Shown: positions 25,880-34,992 of the stretch, one piece after another | Numbering within the stretch: position 1 is the stretch's first letter | Layout: the number at the start of each line of letters is the position of its first letter | From: Costertonia aggregata | GTDB lineage: Bacteria; Bacteroidota; Bacteroidia; Flavobacteriales; Flavobacteriaceae | Assembly: GCF_013402795.1 (NCBI RefSeq) | Contig: NZ_CP058595.1 | Location: forward strand, 841,501 to 905,500 | Length of the DNA: 64,000 nt | Direction of reading: 5' to 3' | Translations under genes and position numbers: made by a program | Notes under the pieces: generated by a model | Database searches by the model: none | The model's input: only the letters and a program-made list of their open reading frames with translations | Told to the model about the DNA's origin: nothing

Positions 25880-26302
25880 CTATTTTAATACACTTTTGGA
25901 TGCAAAAAACAGTTTAACCACAACCGCCCCGGCAAATGCACCTAAACTATTTGCCAGTGCATCGTAGACATCCCCGCTTCTATTCGGAAAAAAATTATAT
26001 TGCAAAATTTCAATAACCATACCATATGTTATGGCAAATAACAGGCTTATCATCAAAACAGGTAATATTTTGTTTCTTTTATCAAAAAATCCCAAAAAAA
26101 AGAAAAAACCCAAAAATGTTGCCACAAAATAAAATATGAAATGGGCGATTTTATCTTTGTGCGGTATATTCAAATTTAGCCATCCACCACCGCTGTTGGT
26201 CAATGTAGCCAAGCTAAGATAGGTTACGGTCGCCATCCAAGAAACAAAAGCAATGCCGGATGTTGCTTTTTTAAGCACCGACCAATGCTTTGTAGTCGGC
26301 AT
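25880..26302 (-). CDS. VanZ-family membrane protein
   Basis: The 140-residue protein has four predicted helices: about 15-32, then [40 protein letters not shown], and a C-terminal helix with [20 protein letters not shown]. The IAHF and [20 protein letters not shown] segments are VanZ marks. Function in most bacteria is unknown; in vanA clusters VanZ gives low-level teicoplanin resistance, which I do not infer here. ATG 26302 overlaps the 3' end of gcvH by 32 bases. A GTG at 26278, overlapping the gcvH stop by eight bases, is a possible alternative start. It is clearly in the gcvH transcript. Confidence 0.85.
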   Translation of the reverse strand: MPTTKHWSVLKKATSGIAFVSWMATVTYLSLATLTNSGGGWLNLNIPHKDKIAHFIFYFVATFLGFFFFLGFFDKRNKILPVLMISLLFAITYGMVIEILQYNFFPNRSGDVYDALANSLGAFAGAVVVKLFFASKSVLK

Positions 26303-26651
26303 CGGTCAACAAACTTTCCACTTCGGACAAATCGCTAATCTTGATTTTTATCATCCAGCCTTCACCATAAGGGTCACTGTTCACTTTTTCGGGCTCGTCC
26401 TCCAAGGCCTCATTGAACTCCACGATTTCACCAGTAAGGGGCAAAAACAGGTCTGAAACGGTTTTTACCGCTTCGACCGTACCAAAAACCTCATCTTTGT
26501 CCAAAGTCTCGTCCAAGGTCTCAACTTCAACATAAACAATGTCACCAAGCTCACCTTGGGCAAAATCGGTTATGCCTACCGTGGCCATGTCGCCCTCTAT
26601 ACTTACCCACTCGTGATCTTTGGTGTACTTTAATTCTGATGGTATGTTCAT
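26271..26651 (-). CDS. gcvH: Glycine cleavage system H protein
   Basis: GcvH carries a lipoyl group that shuttles the aminomethyl intermediate between the P, T and L proteins of glycine cleavage. The 126-residue protein begins [17 protein letters not shown], contains [18 protein letters not shown], and holds the lipoylated lysine at Lys63 in [13 protein letters not shown]. The length is normal. No gcvP or gcvT is nearby. A promoter with both elements lies just upstream (26674-26704). The VanZ gene overlaps its end, so gcvH-VanZ and possibly tonB form one unit. Confidence 0.96.
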   Translation of the reverse strand: MNIPSELKYTKDHEWVSIEGDMATVGITDFAQGELGDIVYVEVETLDETLDKDEVFGTVEAVKTVSDLFLPLTGEIVEFNEALEDEPEKVNSDPYGEGWMIKIKISDLSEVESLLTDADYKALVGA

Positions 26652-26673
26652 TTGTTTTCTATTTGATTTTGAA

Positions 26674-26704
26674 CAAATGTAGATTATTCCATGGCGATTT
26701 TCAA
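26674..26704 (-). promoter_or_regulatory. gcvH: Promoter of gcvH
   Basis: On the minus strand TTG (26702-26704) precedes TACATTTG (26674-26681) by 20 bases, matching the Bacteroidota consensus. It lies 23 bases before the gcvH ATG and marks where the repeat-rich spacer ends. Confidence 0.6.
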
Positions 26705-26742
26705 GAAAAACCTGAGTTGAAGTTGAGATGGAAAATGTTTTG

Positions 26743-27069
26743 GATTTCTCAATCGATATGATGCTTCTCGTTTTGAAATGACCCTAGTTACGCTCCGTCA
26801 TTTTGAACCGAATGCAATGAGTGTGAGAAATCTATAGTATAGATGCCGCAAATTGCTCAATGGCAATATAGATTTCTCGTCGTTTCACTCCGTCGAAATG
26901 ACTTTTTCAGATTTCTTAATCGTCCCGAAAATTCGGGACCCATTTGAAAAGACTATCGTTTTGTTCTGTCAATTCGAACCTTTCGACTGCGCTCAAGATA
27001 GGCTCCGTTGAAAAATCTTAGAGTCTTTGGATTTCTCACTCGATGCGATGCATCTCATTTCGAAATGAC
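26743..27069. repeat. Array of six related repeats in the sprA-gcvH spacer
   Basis: This 435-base spacer (26652-27086) holds no plausible gene. It contains diverged copies of one unit whose two ends are GATTTCTC and GAAATGAC. Three clear direct copies are at 26743-26782, 26871-26902 and 27030-27069. An inverted copy is at 26797-26832. A degenerate direct copy at 26910-26953 contains a perfect 18-base palindrome (26922-26939, GTCCCGAAAATTCGGGAC). A degenerate inverted copy is at 26968-27017. Units are about 32-50 bases long with variable middles. The pattern resembles dispersed intergenic palindromic repeats that I recall as common in Flavobacteriaceae. Function is unknown; folding in the sprA 3' transcript is possible. 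Confidence 0.75.
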
Positions 27070-27086
27070 AAGAAGTATACAAGATA

Positions 27087-30000
27087 TCAATTCCCAAAAT
27101 TATAACGCAACGTAAAGCCCGTATTGATAGTAGTCTGCGGAAAGGCCGTAGAAACCGCAAATTCCGAAAAGGCATGATCGTAGAAAAAGAGTGCGTTCAG
27201 GTTTTTGCTCAAAGCGTAATCTGCCGTAAATTTAAACGAGAACAGGTTCTGCCCCGAGGTCACTTGGTTGTTATCGATATCCAAATTGCGTATTATGGTA
27301 ATGTTATCCCTAAGGGTCAAATCGGCCTTTAGGTTTAAATCCCCTTTTAAGCGCTGTTTTTGCCCCCCGATATTGGTAACCAACTTTACGTCCTTAAAGC
27401 GATAGCCCAGACCTACAGTATATTCTTTACCGTTTATCTCGGTCATTAGGCTATTGTCTAAACTCAGGGAGAGCACCCTATCCGTTCGTACTTCGGCCAA
27501 AACGCTCAACGAGTTTTTCATTTCAAAATCTACGCGCACCAATGGGTTAAAGGCGTCGTTCAAAGTTACCGTGTTCAAAATCAGGTCTGGTAACAAATCT
27601 TCATTTTCAGTATTAAAATTTCCGTTTTCTTTTTCCAAATTGGTCTGAAAAGAGTTGATGCTGTATGCCGCCCGATACCCATGGCTTAATGAAAATCGTT
27701 TGAATTTTTTCTTGAACCATTTATTTTTCATCAACCCTGTATATTTTACATTCCAGTTAGGGATAGGGATATCCCGAAACGCATCCAAATTTACCCGGTT
27801 CACATCTTGGCCTGTATAGGCTGCGAAGAAAGCCGGTAATAAAACATCTTGCTGGGTTTTCCCGTAACGTTGGGGAAAATTATCATCGTCTAAAGTTCCT
27901 GGAACCTGTCCCCTATCGGAGACCAACCTGTTGGCGATTATAATTCTATTTTGTTTGAATGTCTCGAAAAGTTCCGAATTGAATTCATCACTTTTCTTAA
28001 AAGCAGTACCTATCATCATCGTCGAGATACTAAAGTTCCCAATATTATTGCCCAATAGTTGATTGTACTCTCCATTTTCAATATTAAAACTCTCCTGATA
28101 ACTATCGGAATATTGCCTATCGGCAGAAAGATCTATGGTCAAATCTTTTGTAGGTTGAGCCGTTGCCGTCAGATTTAATATTTTATTGGTACGTTCAATA
28201 TATTGTTCATTAAACCTTGAGAATTCAGTAAGCCAACCATTACGAGCCGCTTCAAAACGCACATCGGCCTGACTACCAAAAACAAATCCCAACGAGGGTC
28301 TTGTTGTACCGATAAAACCAACACTTTGCGTGTATCCAGGCAATACCTTACCATTGTTCTCGCTATAGTTGATATTTAAACGTTTTACCATAGTAACAAC
28401 ATCTATAACCGTATTGTACAACCCGCTGGTCTTCCCTTTTGGTTTCTTTGCATCCTCCTTGGTATTGCCCGCTTTATCCCTTCGCACGGGTTGTCTGGCA
28501 TTGGCCTCTTTCCCCGAACGTTTTTTTAGCCCCAATACATCATAAAATTTTTGCAGGGTCAAGTTTGCGGTCAAGTTATGTGTATTTGCATTCTGTATCG
28601 TATTAATTTGCGCTCCAGGTCCTAATTCCTCTTCGGCAACCTCTGCAATAGCATCACCGCCACGTTGCCAATCAAAATTGCTGGTGTACGAGTATTGCGC
28701 ATTTATAAAGTCCAACGCCGGTATTTTATTGAACGGTAAATCATAGTTCAACTGCATTTGTTGGGCGTGCCGATTGGGCTCGCCAATATCAAAGAAACCG
28801 TCCCATAAATCCAAAGCCTCGTTTATTCCCGATTCATCATTGCCTTCCTCGTTAAAATAGTTACGGACAATATTATTGTTACTCGCCGTTAAATTTAATC
28901 GCAGGGATTTGCTCAAACTATAGTTTACGGCATATTGCCAATTGAACAGGTAGTTGCGTTGCTGCAATAAAGGTAGTTCCAATCTATCAACACCTGGCTC
29001 CAATACGTCTCTAAAACGTTGTTGGTTGAAAGAGCGGTTTAAGTTTGAATTGACCGATACACTGGTTGGCAATAGATTAAAATTCAAATCTTTTAACCAT
29101 TTCCAATACTTACCTGTAAAAAGGGAGTCTTTTTTTGCAAAAGGGGCTACTTCAACAGGTTTAAAATTATGATTGTACACAAACCCGGTCACTACGTTTT
29201 GATCGCGCAGACTGGCTATCTCAAAGTCCCGATGATCCGTTTCGTTATATGAATAGTTAAAAGTAAAGTTCTCGATATCGTAAAAATTGGCATCGGCCTC
29301 CTCACCTCGCTCCTTTCTTACCCCAATCAGGTTGATACTTGTACGCTTGGTATAATCCTCTGCTTGTTCTTGTATGGTTTCCGCATCTTCAGGTGTGTCC
29401 GCCGCCGCTATTCTATCTTCCAATCGTAAATCATCATATACGGGATCAAACTCGGGTGTAATGATCTGCTCGGCAATACCATAGTTAAAAGGTATGGTGA
29501 TTCCCCATTTTTTTGGCAATAACTGTCCCACATTCACATTCGTGACCACATCATAGGAGATAGCATCTTCCCGAGCCCTTTCATTGGGCATTTGATCTAT
29601 GCCACCAAACCCTGAAGTGCTTTTACTCCCCGTTGCCGATACGTTGGCAAAATCGGCCATGTTCGCGTCAATAGCGGCAACTGCGGCCCATCCCCCATTA
29701 TTGTCCAAACCTGCCAAACGCAATTCATTGAACCAGACCTCGCCACGGGCGGGAATATTATCCGTATTCTTGATACCTACCATCATTCCGCGAATACTTC
29801 CCAAGGATGGGTTACCGCGAATACCAATCCTGTGCGCCCCAAGAGTTCTTGGCGCAAATTCCGGTACCGGAACCGGCTCTCCATCAATAATATCATAATA
29901 GGTCACCTCACTCAATGTCTGGTTGGCTATCCCTAGGGATTTTACTTTTTTCAAGGCATCCAACGATATGTTGATCTCATTGACATCGGGCCAAATTTCC

Positions 30001-33000
30001 TCGGCAGTCAGTGCTCCAAAAGGGGTAAACTGCAATGGCAGTTCTATTTGATAAAAATTCTCGGAGAAGTCCGTTCCTATCCGTAGGAAACCTACCAAGG
30101 GCGTATCATCATCGGAATAGTCGGTATCAATTATCTTTTCAGCATGCATGAACATTCTAAGGCGTTCATATTGCCTCATATCAATATTCACATTTTTGAA
30201 CACCCCTCTTGAATCTTCGGATTCCAAATTTTCCACGACAAAAGAAAGGGACTGTTCATTTTGACGGATTATCGTGTTGTTGTTGTTCAACCGTTCCCGA
30301 ACCACGCCTGGTGGAAGCACATATGGGATAGGTGTTCTATTTTCGTTTTCTTCAATATTGACCGCATTTACGTCGGTCGTTGTGTTATCATCGGAAGGGT
30401 CGGCATCAATACTGGCATCTTGTAACGTACGGGTATAGGCACGCCAGTCGCCACGAACCAAATCTAAGGTCGCAAAACGAAGCACGGTAGGCCCTGTGAA
30501 ACCTGTTAAATACATACGCATAAAACTAATGGACCTAAAATCAGTAATGCCACCGATAGCATCGGTAAAATCGGTCAACGGAATTTTATATTGAATCCAA
30601 CGCCTATTTAAACTCCTACCATCGGGAACTTCCCCGGCCGGCACCTGTTCGGTTTCCAAGATATCGGTAACATATTGATCGTTAATCGTAGTATTCGGTT
30701 TGATCTGGATACGATATTCGTAATAACTGTTTACCGTATTCATGGTCAAATCCCTATCTACATCCTCTACATCGGGCAAGGTGGTCGAGCCTCTATCGGT
30801 CTGCGTTACTTCGACCGGGGAGTTTCCTTCCAAGTTGTTATAATCCAAGTAACGTTCCAAAACGTTACCTTCCCTTGCCAGATAATATTGATAATTGTCC
30901 AAGGCAGGGTCGAGGCCGGTATTGTTGGAGTACACTGCGCCCTCTTCGGCATCAGGCAGTCCGTCAAAACCGATATCCTGCAAATCCCTGCTGGCCTCAT
31001 CGGCATCAAATGCATATACTAACGATTGTGTTGACGGTGTTTCCCCCCAAGAAGTCGATGCTACCAAATCGTTACTGTTTACTCCGGGAAGGCCATTTTC
31101 GTACTGCTTTCTACCATCTTTCAAGATATCCTCGGAGATATTGCCCAGATTTATGACCAATTCTCCCGGCGAATTTGTAATTCCATCAACATAGGGGTCC
31201 ATTACCCAAAACTGAACAAACTCTACGTTGGATTGTTCAAAATTGGTACTGCTCAAAGGCCGCATAATCCCTGCCCATTTGTTTTCCGGTACCTCGGTAT
31301 CAAAATTAGGGTTGTTGTTGTATGGCCCTTTTACATTAGGGTAATAATTGATGTTCAAGGTATTCTGGGCCTGGGTCTGCCCCTGAGCCACATCTTGATT
31401 GAACAATCTATTGATAAAAATCTGGCGGGTCTCGTTGGACGACACGTCACTATCCGAAACTCCCGAAGGCCTTTGGTTTCGGCTATAAAAGATACGGTCA
31501 ATACTATACCACGCCATTTTTGCACGGCCATAACCATTTAACAAATTATCCGGATCTGTTGGCGAACTCCCTGACAATTGTCCACCCGGTGCAAACTCCA
31601 ATGGTGTACTCGCCAAGGTCCACCCTAAAAAAGAACGGATATCTATAAGTGCCTGTGCACCTTCAAAATCATCCAAGTATGTTGTGGTTTCCCCGTTAAA
31701 ATCCGCATTTTTGGGAGAATTGGGCTTTAAAAAGGCCACTTCCCCACGAACGGAAACATTAGAGGGTACATCTGTATCAATATTTGGGAGTTTGTTCGCC
31801 AAACGGGTCAAGAAAGGTACTTCAGTAGAAAAATTACCGTTTAGGCCAAAAATGGTATTGTTCACAGGTTCTATACCAAAATTGGATTTTTGGGTCAAAG
31901 GTCGCTCGTTAAGGTTCAATAAAGTAGCTCCCAATAGAAAGTTCTCATTGACCCTGTGCTCGACATTGATTCCCGTAAATCGCCTGGTCTGTTGTCCGAA
32001 GACCGCATTATTTTCTACGGATATATTTATGGGCGTATTCGAGGCCTCTAAACTGGGGTCTAAAAGCTGTACGGTTCCCGCCTGATAATTTACCGTGTAA
32101 TCAATACCTTCTTGCAATTGCCTACCACCGGCCGTAACACGAACCGACCCTCTTGGAACATTGAACGCCCCAATGGGAATACCATTGTTCCCCTCGGATT
32201 TATAACGCCCGGTCAATTGAAACCTATTTTTTTCGGCATCCTGCAACGAAGCCGCCTTGGTCTTCGCATACATGTTACGGAAGACGTATTTTTGTTGATT
32301 CTCATTATAACCTTGGTCATTCTCAACATTATAAACACCACCACCCAATAAATCAAACAGATACTCCCCGAAAGGCTCCACTTTAGTAAAAATAATACGC
32401 CCGGATTGCGTGTCTACCGTCCTGCCAGGAACAAAATCAAAAAAACCGTCACCGCCCGGCTGCACATCATTGTAAACATTTAAACGGTCCAAATTAAAAA
32501 CGTCCAAAAGAATTCGTTCTTCCAGTGGTTTTCCATTCGGTCCATTTGAACCTGCTGGAAAAGGCTCTACCGGAGTAATATAATTTCTTGGCGTGGGGTC
32601 CGAGTACAAGATGTTCAATTTAAAATCCTCTTGACTCAATCTAAATGCGCCCGTTGCATAGATGTTCTTCATCATCAAATCCCAAATAGGATCGGTAACA
32701 TTGGTAATGTTACTTTTGAGTAATTTTAGCACCAACGTATTGTTGCTAACCACTGGATTAACACCTTGAGATACCGTGGTGGCATCCAAACCGCCATTGG
32801 CGAACTCCCCAACTTGAAAAACCTGACCATTGAAAATATACTGATAGGCGACGGCCAAAACCTCATCGTTGCTCAATCTTTGGTTCAATGAAATATAACC
32901 TAACTGTGTATCAAATTGATAATCCCTATTGGGTTCCAGCTTTCTAGCATTTTCCAAAAAGGCATAATCAAACCCTTGTTGCGGTGTATAACCAGGTATA

Positions 33001-34286
33001 TTGAACCCTGCCTCCACAGTTGCAATATCACGTATTGAAGAAGTCAATGCTCCCCCATTGGCAATTAAAGCAGGATCGTAATTGTTCGCATTATTCCTTG
33101 GGAGATCATTTGGGCCATTAGGATTTGTATTGAAAAAAGTTCCTGTCACCCCTTCTAGCCTACCTGCCCTTGTGGTTCTTTCCAGAGGACTAGGGTTTAG
33201 AACATCAAACTCACCTAAATCTTGAAGGGCCACGATATTCCTAACGTTTGTTGTTTGCTGGCTCCTATTGGTCACCCAAACCTCTATTCTGGTAATTTGC
33301 ACCTGACTTTGTACAAAGGGGTATTTCTCTAGCGCACTATCGTAATTATCCCTAAAATATTGCGATAAAAAAAAGTGTTTGTCCTCGTCGTAGTCCAAAG
33401 CGGTCAGGGAAAAATCATTTAAAGTACCACCACCCTGTGCGACTACCGTGTTACTTTGAGAGCGCTGTTCGGAAAAGACCGCCGTTACCGTGGTTCTCCC
33501 AAACTGCAATTGTGTCTTTACCCCAAAAAGGCTTTGCGCTCCCTGTATCAAAGAGCTGTTCAAGGGCATATTCACGTTACCCACTTCAATCTTACGTAAA
33601 ATATCGTCCTCGGTAGGGGTATAGTCCAATTTCACCAAATTCTGAAAATCAAAAGTGGCCTCGGTATCATATCCGGCGGTTACTTTTAATCGTTCCCCGA
33701 TGCTGCCCAACATACTCAAACTTATACGCTGATCAAAATCAAAGGAGGGTACGGTTCTGTTTCTTATAGACCTGGCAGGGTTGTCGTTGCGCTGAATAAT
33801 CACACCTAAGTCCATAGCAACCGAACCTTGGGGGATTACCTCAATAGTGTTACCCCCAAAAACCGACTCAAAGAAATTATTGTTGATATAAAAGTTAGGC
33901 AACAAATTTTTACGCGCCTCTTCACTTCCCTCTTTTTTACCTGTGTATGCGTCGATTTTTTCTTTGAAATAGTCTTTCATAGACTCCTTTCGCACCAAAT
34001 CACGATACTGTTGGGGGGTTAAAATTATAGGATAGTTTATATCAAAATCACCAACACTCTCCGTATAGATATATCTATCCAGTTTTGGATCATAAGTATA
34101 TTTGGAAACTACGCTCTGCGGGTTTTGTAACTTTAATTTTCCAAGGGAGTAACCTGTTTTAACAGAATCTTGCCCTTTCTCATTGGTTTCTTGGGCCAAA
34201 GAAGTATTTGTGACCGCAAAAAAAACAATGAAAGAGAAAAGAAACTTAAATGTTGGTTTAAGAATTGATTTAGCCCCTGTTTTCAA
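27087..34286 (-). CDS. sprA: SprA, type IX secretion system outer-membrane translocon
   Basis: SprA (Sov in Porphyromonas) is the giant 36-strand outer-membrane barrel through which T9SS cargo leaves the cell. At 2399 residues it has the expected size. It has a signal peptide (about 1-31, FKFLFSFIVFFAVTNTSLAQ) and family segments such as GNTIEVIPQGSVAMDLGVII, DFDQRISLSMLGSIGERLKV, YLDDFEGAQALIDIRSFLGW and, in the C-terminal half, WFNELRLAGLDNNGGWAAVA. The start is TTG at 34284-34286, since no upstream ATG or GTG precedes the signal peptide in frame. It begins five bases after the ruvA stop, so it is translated from the maeB-ruvA transcript or one starting in ruvA. Surface adhesins and secreted enzymes would be its cargo; none is encoded here. 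Confidence 0.96.
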   Translation of the reverse strand: MKTGAKSILKPTFKFLFSFIVFFAVTNTSLAQETNEKGQDSVKTGYSLGKLKLQNPQSVVSKYTYDPKLDRYIYTESVGDFDINYPIILTPQQYRDLVRKESMKDYFKEKIDAYTGKKEGSEEARKNLLPNFYINNNFFESVFGGNTIEVIPQGSVAMDLGVIIQRNDNPARSIRNRTVPSFDFDQRISLSMLGSIGERLKVTAGYDTEATFDFQNLVKLDYTPTEDDILRKIEVGNVNMPLNSSLIQGAQSLFGVKTQLQFGRTTVTAVFSEQRSQSNTVVAQGGGTLNDFSLTALDYDEDKHFFLSQYFRDNYDSALEKYPFVQSQVQITRIEVWVTNRSQQTTNVRNIVALQDLGEFDVLNPSPLERTTRAGRLEGVTGTFFNTNPNGPNDLPRNNANNYDPALIANGGALTSSIRDIATVEAGFNIPGYTPQQGFDYAFLENARKLEPNRDYQFDTQLGYISLNQRLSNDEVLAVAYQYIFNGQVFQVGEFANGGLDATTVSQGVNPVVSNNTLVLKLLKSNITNVTDPIWDLMMKNIYATGAFRLSQEDFKLNILYSDPTPRNYITPVEPFPAGSNGPNGKPLEERILLDVFNLDRLNVYNDVQPGGDGFFDFVPGRTVDTQSGRIIFTKVEPFGEYLFDLLGGGVYNVENDQGYNENQQKYVFRNMYAKTKAASLQDAEKNRFQLTGRYKSEGNNGIPIGAFNVPRGSVRVTAGGRQLQEGIDYTVNYQAGTVQLLDPSLEASNTPINISVENNAVFGQQTRRFTGINVEHRVNENFLLGATLLNLNERPLTQKSNFGIEPVNNTIFGLNGNFSTEVPFLTRLANKLPNIDTDVPSNVSVRGEVAFLKPNSPKNADFNGETTTYLDDFEGAQALIDIRSFLGWTLASTPLEFAPGGQLSGSSPTDPDNLLNGYGRAKMAWYSIDRIFYSRNQRPSGVSDSDVSSNETRQIFINRLFNQDVAQGQTQAQNTLNINYYPNVKGPYNNNPNFDTEVPENKWAGIMRPLSSTNFEQSNVEFVQFWVMDPYVDGITNSPGELVINLGNISEDILKDGRKQYENGLPGVNSNDLVASTSWGETPSTQSLVYAFDADEASRDLQDIGFDGLPDAEEGAVYSNNTGLDPALDNYQYYLAREGNVLERYLDYNNLEGNSPVEVTQTDRGSTTLPDVEDVDRDLTMNTVNSYYEYRIQIKPNTTINDQYVTDILETEQVPAGEVPDGRSLNRRWIQYKIPLTDFTDAIGGITDFRSISFMRMYLTGFTGPTVLRFATLDLVRGDWRAYTRTLQDASIDADPSDDNTTTDVNAVNIEENENRTPIPYVLPPGVVRERLNNNNTIIRQNEQSLSFVVENLESEDSRGVFKNVNIDMRQYERLRMFMHAEKIIDTDYSDDDTPLVGFLRIGTDFSENFYQIELPLQFTPFGALTAEEIWPDVNEINISLDALKKVKSLGIANQTLSEVTYYDIIDGEPVPVPEFAPRTLGAHRIGIRGNPSLGSIRGMMVGIKNTDNIPARGEVWFNELRLAGLDNNGGWAAVAAIDANMADFANVSATGSKSTSGFGGIDQMPNERAREDAISYDVVTNVNVGQLLPKKWGITIPFNYGIAEQIITPEFDPVYDDLRLEDRIAAADTPEDAETIQEQAEDYTKRTSINLIGVRKERGEEADANFYDIENFTFNYSYNETDHRDFEIASLRDQNVVTGFVYNHNFKPVEVAPFAKKDSLFTGKYWKWLKDLNFNLLPTSVSVNSNLNRSFNQQRFRDVLEPGVDRLELPLLQQRNYLFNWQYAVNYSLSKSLRLNLTASNNNIVRNYFNEEGNDESGINEALDLWDGFFDIGEPNRHAQQMQLNYDLPFNKIPALDFINAQYSYTSNFDWQRGGDAIAEVAEEELGPGAQINTIQNANTHNLTANLTLQKFYDVLGLKKRSGKEANARQPVRRDKAGNTKEDAKKPKGKTSGLYNTVIDVVTMVKRLNINYSENNGKVLPGYTQSVGFIGTTRPSLGFVFGSQADVRFEAARNGWLTEFSRFNEQYIERTNKILNLTATAQPTKDLTIDLSADRQYSDSYQESFNIENGEYNQLLGNNIGNFSISTMMIGTAFKKSDEFNSELFETFKQNRIIIANRLVSDRGQVPGTLDDDNFPQRYGKTQQDVLLPAFFAAYTGQDVNRVNLDAFRDIPIPNWNVKYTGLMKNKWFKKKFKRFSLSHGYRAAYSINSFQTNLEKENGNFNTENEDLLPDLILNTVTLNDAFNPLVRVDFEMKNSLSVLAEVRTDRVLSLSLDNSLMTEINGKEYTVGLGYRFKDVKLVTNIGGQKQRLKGDLNLKADLTLRDNITIIRNLDIDNNQVTSGQNLFSFKFTADYALSKNLNALFFYDHAFSEFAVSTAFPQTTINTGFTLRYNFGN

Positions 34287-34291
34287 ACTTA

Positions 34292-34873
34292 TTACAAATT
34301 TTTAAGCGAAAGTTTTATAATGTCCTCAACGCTTAGTGTGGGGTCTTGGTTGGTTATTTTATCCACTATTTTTTCGGATTGTCTGCGAGCAAACCCAAGA
34401 ACCTCTAAAGCAGATAACGCTTCTTCTTTGTTTGTATTGTTTGGACTTACCGAAACTTCATCAATATCATATATTTTTAAAACCTTGTCTTTTAGGTCTA
34501 GAATCACACGTTGGGCCGTCTTGGCCCCTATTCCCTTAATACCCTGTATTATGGGCACATCCCCCATTGCAATGGCATCCCTAATTTGTACAGGCGATAA
34601 CGAGGACAACATGGTACGTGCCGTACTGGAACCGATACCCGAAACCGACAATAACAATCTAAAAATTTCACGTTCCGATTTTTCCGCAAAACCGAACAGG
34701 GTATGTGAATCTTCCTTTACTTGAAGGTGTGTGAACAGGGAAATGTTCTCCGAGTCGATTAACCGTGAAAAAGTATGCAACGAAATATTGACAAAATACC
34801 CTACGCCTGCACATTCAACTATGACATTCGTTGGATTTTTTTCTACCAATTTTCCTTTAAGGTGATGAATCAT
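34292..34873 (-). CDS. ruvA: Holliday junction branch migration protein RuvA
   Basis: RuvA binds four-way DNA junctions and loads the RuvB motors. The 193-residue protein has the N-terminal OB domain (MIHHLKGKLVEKNPTNVIVE, CAGVGYFVNI), two helix-hairpin-helix motifs (LLLSVSGIGSSTARTMLSSL and IIQGIKGIGAKTAQRVILDL), and the C-terminal domain III that contacts RuvB (EEALSALEVLGFARRQSEKI). ruvB is not adjacent; it lies at 41180-42202 in another unit, as is usual in Bacteroidota. It lies 119 bases after maeB and five bases before sprA. Confidence 0.97.
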   Translation of the reverse strand: MIHHLKGKLVEKNPTNVIVECAGVGYFVNISLHTFSRLIDSENISLFTHLQVKEDSHTLFGFAEKSEREIFRLLLSVSGIGSSTARTMLSSLSPVQIRDAIAMGDVPIIQGIKGIGAKTAQRVILDLKDKVLKIYDIDEVSVSPNNTNKEEALSALEVLGFARRQSEKIVDKITNQDPTLSVEDIIKLSLKNL

Positions 34874-34992
34874 ATTTTGAGTTCAGAGTTTAAATTTTAA
34901 AACAATCCCTTAATGACTTCAATGCCAAAAACATAACTACTTTTCTGAAGCGGATTGGCACGAACTGTTCATTATGAGTGTAAATTATCCCT

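Noticed and set aside
25880-26302. VanZ as glycopeptide resistance
   Set aside because: VanZ-fold proteins are common in Bacteroidota, no van genes are present, and Gram-negative cells exclude glycopeptides.
26743-27069. CRISPR-like array
   Set aside because: The units alternate in orientation, differ in length and sequence, and have no uniform spacers or nearby cas genes. They are better described as dispersed palindromic repeats.
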